A DNA stretch of 64,000 nucleotides. Source: Tetragonia tetragonoides. Taxonomy: Eukaryota; Streptophyta; Magnoliopsida; Caryophyllales; Aizoaceae. The notes beneath the pieces are model-generated. The model was given only the letters and a program-made list of their open reading frames with translations, was not told the DNA's origin and ran no database searches. Every line of letters starts with the position of its first letter. Position 1 is the first letter of the stretch. Of the stretch, positions 56,196 through 64,000 are shown one piece after another. A program made the translations under genes and the position numbers. The DNA lies in contig CM076140.1 of NCBI GenBank assembly GCA_038025085.1, positions 3,536,501-3,600,500 on the forward strand, in the 5' to 3' direction.

Positions 56196-56420
56196 TTGAA
56201 TGTTTTGCGTGATTGTTATACTTATATCATTGTCACATTTTTGTGTGATTGTTATATTTTGCATGTGGAGAGTGGTCGTGATTATTGGAGGTAAATAAAA
56301 CAACAAATTACAATAAAACAAAAAATGTAAACAAGAAACAACAAATTACAATAACACAAAATAAATAATAACAATAACAATGAAACTCTTATAATAACAA
56401 ATTCATCTAGGGTCAATACA
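56196..56420. other. Intergenic gap between the convergent MULE genes
   Basis: About 225 bases, AT-rich with repeated AACAAATTACAATAA blocks. It must hold both 3' untranslated regions and the polyadenylation signals. Confidence 0.7.
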
Positions 56421-58441
56421 TCATTTGGCAGCCCGCCAATCTCTCATATACTCGTCCATAATCGATCGAGAATCTTCCACTTGCTCCGGAGGAATCAAAC
56501 TAATGAAAGACTCAGCTGCGACGGCTAGACGATTCACCCACTGCAAAAAAGTAACAATGAGTGTGAGTTCAAAGATATGTAATACGTAAAAATATATATT
56601 TTTTAGTTAATCACTTACATAATCGCTGTTGGATCGTGGAGGAATCACAGGTGCTGCAGCGTCACGTATCAGCCGAGGGTGGGAGTGAAGGTAGTACCAT
56701 GCGAGGTAGTCATCCGTACATGCTGTGGGATCTGACGTGGATGCCTGAAACCCATGGAGACCAAGAATGTAAAATCCCGGGAACATACGCCAAGCATCAG
56801 ATGAGATCCGTTCGGGGAAGACAACCTTGTACGAACGACTGCTCCATGACCTGATCGCTTTGACTGGCCTAAAGATCGGGGTTGGGATACTCTGTACGTA
56901 CCCGATTTGTCGTAAACAACGACCAGGCATGTACGGTTCGATAATATCCCGATACTGTAGCCACCCCATGAATACAGTCCTCGGTACAGATACTGCCGGG
57001 TTAGAACCGTACGGCAGCCACACCACCTACGTAGAAATGTTGAAAGTTACGGTGAAGTAAAAAAACATAGCAAACGACGAAATAAATCATGAACACCGAT
57101 AACTAAATGACGTACCTCTGTCGCTCGCAGATGATCCAAGCGTCTACGTAAGGAGTCCAGTCGACCCATGTCCTTGCCCTCAGCTAGGGCACTCCATACG
57201 GACGCACGGGGAGCCTCGTCGTCCCCGACAACCATCCGCTCCCGATGAGGTCGGAAGCAGGGAAAGTACTCGTATATCCATGCCTGCAGGAGAGTTAGGC
57301 ATCCGCAGATGCCCTGAGAATCCCCGCGACTAGCTATACCGAGCTGACGATATAGGAAGGCGAGGGCAGCAGATCCCCAAGAGAAGTCATGCACCGTATC
57401 GACACCGTCGTCCATCACCTCCATCACGCAGGAGGGTCTAATACGGTTACCACTCTTGTCGACAAACAAGGTGGATCCAATAAGTAACCACATCCAAGCT
57501 GTCGCCTGGATGTCATCCACTTGCTCACGGCAAAGCTCAAAAACCGACTCCGTGAGGACCGCACCGCCCTGCCAGTGGCTACACATCAGTTCTTCTGGGC
57601 TGACCCCGAGAACCTCCATGGCCGCCGTCTGCAGCTGCCCATCCCGTCCCTCATTGGAAACGAGCTGTCCGTCTACAGGAATCCGAAGAATATGCCATAC
57701 ATCGTGCAACATGATCGTCATCTCTCCGAACGGCATGTGGAACGAGTTCGTATCCGGCTGCCACCTTTCCACGAATGCAGATATCAGGGGGAAGTCAATA
57801 TGTCTGAACATAATGTCTGCCAGGTGTGATAACCCAGTCCCCTCGATCTGGGCCCTCATCTCGGCCGACATCTCCGCTCGCCACTGACTCAGCCGCTGAC
57901 ATACAGTCCATCGGTTCTGACACTTCAAGAGACCCCTCATCTCTCCATTCCACATACGAGACGCTACGTGGCCCAAGAAGCTCGGTATGACGCTATCATC
58001 CGCCGGCCCACCGGACACAGGCTCTGTAACAAGCCACGTAGTGTCGTCCTCCGCTCTAGATCGTTTGCCAGTACTGGACGACCCAGTACTAACAAACCTA
58101 CCGCCTCTGCCCTTCACCACGCGCCAATCTGAGGATAATTCGACGCCAATCTCATCATCGTCTTGCTCACCGGAGTAGAACTCGCTAGTTGCGTAATCGT
58201 CTTGCTCAGCAGTCATCTCCCTCATCCGAACTGCCTCTCTCTGTCTCCGTACAGAGGCATCAATCCCGCGCGTCCTCGTGTGACGCGGTCCTGAACCAGC
58301 TAGTTCACTAAATAACCGAGGCACCGATTTACCGGCTCCTCCCATCTATCATTTCACATTTTTAGTTAATTAAACAATAATCAATAATAATAATAATAAT
58401 AATAACAATCAATAATAATAATAATAATAATAATAACAATA

Positions 58442-58488
<47 letters not shown>

Positions 58489-58566
58489 TGAACAATAAAT
58501 AATAATAATAATAATAACAATAAATAATAATAATAATAATAAATAATAATAATAATAATAATAATA

Positions 58567-58608
<42 letters not shown>

Positions 58609-59069
58609 TTTTTTTTTGTGTCGGTCGTCTGGTCTCAGACGACTCACCCAAGGGTGAGTCGTCTGCCAATCTCGACTCACCCAAGGGTGAGTCGCCTGAG
58701 ACGGGCGACTGACCCAAGGGTGAGTCGTCTGCCTGTCTCGACTCACCCAAGGGTGAGTCGTCTGCGACAGACGACTCACCCTTGGGTCAGTCGCCCGTCT
58801 CAGGCGACTCACCCTTGGGTGAGTCGAGATCGGCAGACGACCGACGCAAAAAAAAAAAAAAAAAAAACACAACTTCAATTCGTAACTTCACGAATCAATT
58901 CAAGGCAAAAAATATTCAATTCAAGGCAAAAAAAATTCAATTCAAGGCAAAAAAAATTCAATTCAAACAAAAAAAAAAAAAAAATTCGAAAAGTTACCCC
59001 CTCGCGCCGTCGGTCGCCGCCTCCCTCGCCGTCGAAACCTCTGCCGCCGCTGCCGCTAGCACTTGACAT
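56421..59069 (-). CDS. Plant mobile domain (PMD, MAIN-like) protein of the MULE
   Basis: Predicted exons: 59069-58998, 58345-57116, 57026-56619 and 56540-56421, giving 609 residues; all joins are phase 0 and GT-AG. Exon 1 encodes MSSASGSGGRGFDGEGGG and six more residues. Exon 2 begins at an in-frame ATG directly after a GATAG acceptor, so translation could also start there (585 residues). The plant mobile domain core is clear: LADIMFRHIDFPLISAFVER, then MPFGEMTIMLHDVWHILRIP with VDGQLV, followed by WMWLLIGSTLFVD and GSAALAFLYRQL. Exon 3 opens VVWLPYG and ends in a typical AWYYLHSHPRL region. PMD proteins are found both in transposons and as host silencing/genome-stability factors (MAIN, MAIL1). 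Its role in this element is unknown. Upstream of exon 1 is a GTG repeat run (59071-59098). Confidence 0.85.
58376..58608. repeat. (TAA)n microsatellite, right
   Basis: About 230 bases of AAT repeats with a few AAC interruptions, within PMD intron 1. It mirrors the (TTA)n tract of the left half. Confidence 0.97.
58618..58846. repeat. Palindromic minisatellite array, right (PMD intron 1)
   Basis: Six copies of GACTCACCCAAGGGTGAGTC or its complement variants with spacers such as GTCTGCGACAGAC. The whole array is itself roughly palindromic, starting GTCGGTCGTCTG and ending CAGACGACCGACGC. Lies within intron 58346-58997. Confidence 0.9.
58895..58975. repeat. 21-bp tandem repeat in PMD intron 1
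   Basis: Four copies of an ATTCAATTCAAGGCAAAAAA-type unit close to the exon 1 donor. No counterpart was seen in the left intron. Confidence 0.9.
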
Positions 59070-59211
59070 GGTCGTGGTGGTGGTGGTGGTGGTGGTGGTT
59101 GCCGGTGTGATGGTGTGGTGGTGAGGATGAGTGAGTGAGGAAGAGAGGATGAGTGAGAGTGGATGAGTGAGAGTGAGTGAGTGAGAGTGAGTGAGGAAGA
59201 GGGGTGGGTGA

Positions 59212-59272
59212 GGGTAAAATTGGAAAGGGGGGGGCGGTAGCTAGTAAAAAGGGGCGGTATTTAGCAATTCAC
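59212..59272 (-). repeat. Right TIR of the MULE
   Basis: Reverse complement reads GTGAATTGCTAAATACCGCC, then TTTTTACTAGCTACCGCCCC, with CCAATTTTACCC after it. The two motif copies are 20-21 bp apart, as on the left. The weaker inner part is GAGTGAG-rich. Confidence 0.9.
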
Positions 59273-59280
59273 TTTTTTAT

Positions 59281-59499
59281 TTTTGTTTTTTATTTTTTAA
59301 GAAAACTACTGACTTATTACGAGTACTGTTTTTTTTTTTTTTTTTTTTTGGAGCCAAATGGCAGAATACAATTCGATAAACAGTTTGTAACAGTTGAAAA
59401 CCTTTAATTCACAGATCCCCAAAAAGTTTGGCTCTTTCACTATTGGTTCTTACTCTCTTCCTCTTTGTTGTACTAGCACTCTCCACTCTAATCTCCATT

Positions 59500-59550
<51 letters not shown>

Positions 59551-59561
59551 CAGAGCGAAAA
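59281..59561 (+). promoter_or_regulatory. Short promoter/leader of the GGCT gene
   Basis: Only about 280 bp separate the MULE target duplication from the next start codon. The segment has a T23-type run near 59327-59349 and a (GA)n tract at 59500-59546 typical of plant leaders. The MULE therefore lies in or just upstream of the gene promoter. Confidence 0.5.
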
Positions 59562-62500
59562 ATGGTATTATGGGTATTTGGATATGGATCTTTAATATGG
59601 AAAGCAGGGTTCAACTATGATGAACGCGTTGCTGGATTTATCAAGGGCTATCGCCGTGTCTTCTACCAAGGCATGTCTATCACCCTACCCCTCGTACTTT
59701 ATTTCAGTTGTATTATTGAATTATTTTCGTAATTTCATTTATTTAATTTTGATTTTTGATCGTATAAACATTTGCTTGAATTTAATTTTTGATGGGTCGA
59801 TGGATGTAGGGAGTACTGATCACAGAGGGACGCCAGAGTACCCAGGAAGAACTGTCACATTGGAACCTGCTGATGGAGAAATTTGCGTGAGTTCAAATAG
59901 TAATCATAATTTTGTTTGCCCAATTGAGTTTTTACATTTTTTAATTTTTTAATTTATTTTCAGTTCTTAGTTGTTGCACTAAGGGGTTTATATAAGTTTA
60001 TTCCTAGATGGATCAACTGGATTTGAATTTCTGGTTGCATTGTCGTTTGTTAGTGATTATTATGTAAGCAGAAAAGATAAGGAACATATAAAGACAAACA
60101 TAAAAAGGGTGAGACAGGGATTTGTTGAGCTAGTTGCTAGAATGTTTTAGATTGAGGCAAATTATGTAGGATTATCAACAGATAAAGAAGAATTGAGAAA
60201 GTGGACAATAATTTGGAGTTCATGATAATGAAATGCAGTCAAAAGAGAGCCGAAAATTGTTAAAAGAAACTAATAGAAGTAGCAAACAATGACATAACAT
60301 GCTCGAATTTGAAATTTGATATGCTTATTGCGCTTGACACTGCAAACTACTTTTTTCCAAAAGAAATCTTGATGCAATAGATTGTTAAAATGACTGGTAG
60401 ATTATTTCTTGCATTTCATCAGATTTTTGTGGACGTTGATGTAAATACTGTTAACTAGGTACTCACTCTTAAGAGCCCTTCCTTCTGAGACTCTAAGCTG
60501 CTTTCGGCACAGATTTAACAAATGATACTACCATATGTTTTAAGATGTGGAAAGGAACATATAGGGATCAACTACAATTTCTAATTACTGGATCTTTTAT
60601 ATACTTAGGCCTTACCCTCCGTGTGGTAGAGTCCAAAATATGCAATGGCTAGTACTTAGTGTAATCGATGAAATTTTTGCGTTCGGTTGAACTGCATTGT
60701 GTTTGTGAAATTGTGATCTACCAAATGAAGGTCAATGCTCTCAAGCATCATATATATGAATTAATGGCCCTGTAGTAAAAAAAGACTGAGAGAGACAATG
60801 GATATTCTTTAATGTTAGCCTAATCTGACATCCTTTCAGATTTTGGATGATCCTCTTGTATTTGAACTCCAAAGGATTTCTTGTTCCGTTAAGTTTTAAT
60901 TTTTTTTTTAAGTACAACCTATTTTCTTCAGTTGTGAATTTGTGATGCGTTCCCCCACCCCCAGGTCATACTTGTATATATGCATCTTTTAATTGTTTCT
61001 CTAAATCTAATGATGAGATAAATTTTCCTCTAGCAATGATACTGTGTCCTGTTTTTAGTACTCTGAACATTAGCACTAGGCAATTTACGCCACTCTTATT
61101 TTTTGAGATTTAAGGAGTTGCATTGTATTTATTCGGGACAAGGTTCCATACATCAGGATCTCCTCAAACCATGCCATCAGCAGGACTCACAAGCATGTTC
61201 TTCTTGTTGTAGTGTGGAGTTGCTTACAAAGTTTCCAAGGAGGAGGATATTGAAACTGCAATTACTGTAAGCTTTCTAGCTCGGTGCCAGTACCAGTTTC
61301 CCATTTTTGTTCTTCAATTCATCACAGTCATTGATGCTACCTTTTTAATAGATACCCTTCTCTGGTGTAATTGCACACAGTATCTAGAGGTGCGAGAGAA
61401 GCAATACGACCAGAAGGTTTATGTGGATTTTTACACAGTAAGTACAAAAGCTACATTCCCCTTACTTCAGGTTGATTTCTCCAAGAGTTCAATTCTTTAT
61501 TGCTGATGCACCATTGTGATTTGTGATATCTTTGCAAACTGAAGGAGTCAACTGATTCATTACCAGCTGTGCCTGGGGTATTGGTGTAAGTGGTCAAAAC
61601 TACCGAGCTCAGATTCTTGCTCTTCTCATGTGTTGTCACTCAGTCATTTCAAATAATACTAATGTTTAAACTCATCAGATATATAGCCTCTTCAAACAAG
61701 AAGCTCAACACGAACTATCTTGGCCCTGCGTCGTTCGAGGAGATAGCAAAGTATGTTTTATCTCAACATACTCCCATATTCTCAGAAACTTGTTTTTCTA
61801 ATTTTCTACAATTTTTCTGTCATTTTTCTGCATAAGTTCTGAAACCTAGATAATAGTATCCTGGTCAAGCAGCTGACACTTTTTGGGGCATTTCTTGGCT
61901 GGTGGAAGTTAAAATGATTGACTCACTGTGAATTAGACCATTTCTTTGAAAAAGGAAACAGGATACCAATCTTCTTCACCTTCATGTGAAAGCTTTGGTT
62001 CTGTTTAGCATTTTCCAAGAAGGGGCACACAGCTGTTTTCCCATTATGGTAGCAACTAGCAAGTGTTATTGACAATTCAAAATCAGCTTCTTGCACTCTT
62101 GTGGAATCCACACACTCACATTTGGGCAGTACAAGAAGTTTCTTTGGAGGGACAGTAACAGTTATTGTGGTAGCTTAACATTGCTACTGTAAGTGCTTCC
62201 CCACGTATAAGGTCTTATTGCATGTATGGGTTGTCCATGACTAGTTGAGGGAGGAGATGCACTGCATTAACTTTTCGCCCCCTTCCCTTGTCAATTTTGG
62301 TATTTGCTGGCAAAGAGTTATTTTCTCCTAGGCTTTCTTCTTTAAAGAAGAAATAATAATCAGAAAGAGGTGGTTGGTTGGATTATTGCTTCCTTTGATT
62401 GCAACCAGGTCAAGAAAAATGGCTATTCGTGTTATTACTTTTTCCTTAACTTTTATTTAAAACATGCAGGCAAATTGTGCGTGCAGAAGGTCCTTCAGGG

Positions 62501-62757
62501 CCTAACCGAGATTACCTGTTCAATCTTGAGAAAGCACTTCTTGACCTTGGTATGTCTGTAGAATCTTTTTGTGTTGACAGTTATTGAGCGAGAGTTGCAC
62601 CCTTTAAAAGACATGGAGTTCAACACTTTTCTTCTCTTTTCCCCCCCTCTGGCTAGGATGCAAGGATGCTCATGTGATGGATCTTGCAAGGGAAGTGAGA
62701 GACATCCTTTTGGAGGAGCCAAAGAGTTCTGTAAAAGATAGCGCCACTTGTGGCTGA
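59562..62757 (+). CDS. ChaC-type gamma-glutamylcyclotransferase (GGCT2 family)
   Basis: Family role: cleaves glutathione in the cytosol to 5-oxoproline and Cys-Gly. Exons: 59562-59670, 59810-59886, 61213-61266, 61381-61437, 61545-61585, 61679-61750, 62470-62549 and 62657-62757, giving 196 residues with consistent phase. The start [17 protein letters not shown] gives the substrate-binding YGSL loop. Then come [19 protein letters not shown] and [10 protein letters not shown] (the Glu region expected to be catalytic), and [14 protein letters not shown] and [20 protein letters not shown]. The protein ends KDSATCG. Intron 1 uses a GC donor (CCAAG/GCATGT), because homology requires the join CAA G/GG AGT; no GT donor fits the frame. 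Residue 63 reads Cys where family members usually have Trp (ICWGVAY from memory). The nearest Arabidopsis type recalled is GGCT2;3 (At1g44790). Confidence 0.92.
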
Positions 62758-63925
62758 GGTTGACAGTATTGCCCCTTCAGTTAGTCACCCTTTGAGGCGC
62801 TCAAGAGTCGAAACAGCTCTTCAGTTATCTCCCTTCAAGGCGCATGAGAATTGAGATACAAATCTATCATGGGAAATATCATTTTCGTGCAATTTGAATG
62901 TCCCAATCTTATTGTTGATACTTGGAAGTAGAAAACTTGGCAATCAGTATATACATGGCATTGTGTGATCTGTCAGTAGAACACATATTGGATACAGACC
63001 TACTTGCATGTGAAATGAGTAATTTGACTTGCATTGCCCCCATAGGGCCATAACTGTGTATCAGTCTTATCTCGTTAGATTCGGTGAGTGCAAGTAAGGC
63101 AATTAAGCCTTTGCTTCTTTCAAGATCAAGAAACTGTAATGTTTTTGTGTTACTGTAATGTGTTTGTGTTTGGCCATTGAGACATTTCATTTGGTGCAAC
63201 ATGCATTATTATAACAGCAGCATTGCTCCTCTTCCCTTGGGTTTTCGTTCATAAAGATTGTATAGCAGGCCGGCATAGTATTGGCATTTCCCCTTTGCTT
63301 GTGATTCTTGAAGATTGTATAGGCACCTGGTCCTCCGTGGTTTATTGATTTCAAATTTTCATTCACGAGGCGATGCTACATAAAAACTTGTATGAGGCAG
63401 CCTTAAAATGAGACCCTCTCTAACAAGTATGACGTCATGTTGATATCATGCTTGATTACAGAGGGGAGCCTCACCTTGAGACCGCCTCATAGGAGACCTT
63501 TTGGCGATGCTAAATGCGGGAAAAATAATTGAAAAGAGGCTGGAAGCACCACGAAATTCATTTCAAAATCCACAAGTTGTCTCAATTTCTTTAATCAAAC
63601 AGATCAAAGGACAATTGTATAGTAGCTGACTAAAAGTTCCTATTTGAAATAAACACAACCACTATAAGTTCTAGCACTCGACAATACATGCATGTTTTTC
63701 ATCCGTTTACAACCTCTTTACTGATCGACTTCTTGAACAAGACCTATCATGAAACTAAAACAATGGCCACAAACAATTCAACACCTAATTACAAGTTCTT
63801 CATAAGCCCCCCGAAAAGGTAAAATGCTCCTCAATCGAAGGGGAAAAGAAAAGATACATAAATACATCATCCTATTCCTAATATAATTCCTCCTAGGTGA
63901 ACTTTTGAATTAAGTTGATGCAGGG
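62758..63925. other. Spacer downstream of GGCT
   Basis: Holds the GGCT 3' untranslated region and, from about 63540, probably the 3' untranslated region of a minus-strand gene. Apart from the foldback at 63391-63490 nothing else was recognised. Confidence 0.5.
63391..63490. mobile_element. Foldback MITE (GAGGCGG family)
   Basis: TATGAGGCAGCCTTAAAATG at the left pairs with CACCTTGAGACCGCCTCATA at the right, and GACCCTC with GAGGGGAGC further in. Same family as 34049-34129. Centre ATGTTGATATCATGC. Confidence 0.6.
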
Positions 63926-63945
63926 TTAATCACTATCTTCATGAT
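63926..63945 (-). CDS. Possible terminal exon of a minus-strand gene
   Basis: On the minus strand a TTTTCTTTTGCAG acceptor is followed by codons HEDSD and a TAA stop at 63926. This looks like the last exon of a gene that lies beyond the right edge, with its 3' untranslated region toward 63540. Too little is present to name it. Confidence 0.35.
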
Positions 63946-64000
63946 CTGCAAAAGAAAACATCAAAACTTTAGGTGGTGAAAAGGAACATTGGAGCATCCA

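Noticed and set aside
58381..58878. Overlapping frames with THPRVSRL repeats and Tyr/Leu/Ile runs
   Set aside because: Products of the right-hand array and TAA microsatellite in PMD intron 1, present in several frames on both strands.

Overview
The window is plant nuclear DNA, most likely from a eudicot. Genes have GT-AG introns and long AT-rich introns and spacers, and the transposon content (Copia LTR element, LINE debris, Stowaway/Tourist/hAT MITEs, MULEs) is typical of plants. The species cannot be read from the sequence; Amaranthaceae/Caryophyllales would fit but is a guess. From memory of Arabidopsis, three genes here (aminoacylase-like, UMAMIT/WAT1-related, ChaC-type gamma-glutamylcyclotransferase) resemble neighbours at At1g44790-At1g44820, so this may be a conserved block stretched by transposons.

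Layout. 1-3.0 kb: 3' half of a Ty1/Copia element with its 3' LTR. 4.4-5.9 kb: a frameshifted F-box gene (-) and the C-terminal scrap of a tandem copy, followed by LINE fragments (5.9-7.5 kb). 8.4-10.5 kb: an aminoacylase-1-like M20 peptidase (-) with a frameshifting deletion in exon 1. 13.4-19.2 kb: two UMP-CMP kinase paralogues tail to tail with the same exon structure. 23.1-26.5 kb: a p24-delta cargo receptor (+). 27.6-29.8 kb: a small glutaredoxin-like (DUF836) gene (-). 30-43 kb: gene-free, AT-rich, rich in MITEs, hAT-like elements and tandem repeats. 43.4-44.7 kb: a Pack-MULE carrying a fragment of a CSLC glucan synthase gene. 47.4-50.9 kb: a UMAMIT/WAT1-related (EamA) transporter (+). 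52.8-59.3 kb: a complete MuDR-like transposon. 59.6-62.8 kb: a ChaC-type gamma-glutamylcyclotransferase (+). The last bases probably hold the terminal exon of a minus-strand gene.

The most striking system is the 6.47-kb MULE at 52803-59272. It has terminal inverted repeats, an 8-bp target duplication and two convergent genes with open reading frames. The plus-strand gene joins a MULE transposase (FAR1-like zinc finger, DDE core, AT-hook-like tail) to an OTU-type cysteine protease by splicing. The minus-strand gene encodes a plant mobile domain (PMD/MAIN-like) protein and sits where mudrB sits in maize MuDR. Each gene starts with a very short exon just inside a TIR. Each first intron carries an array of the same palindromic minisatellite plus a long TTA/TAA microsatellite, so the two halves of the element mirror each other. 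The Pack-MULE 8 kb away has a different TIR sequence but the same arrangement of two motif copies about 21 bp apart.

All exon boundaries were placed by eye from splice consensus, reading phase and remembered family sequences. No alignment or database search was run.
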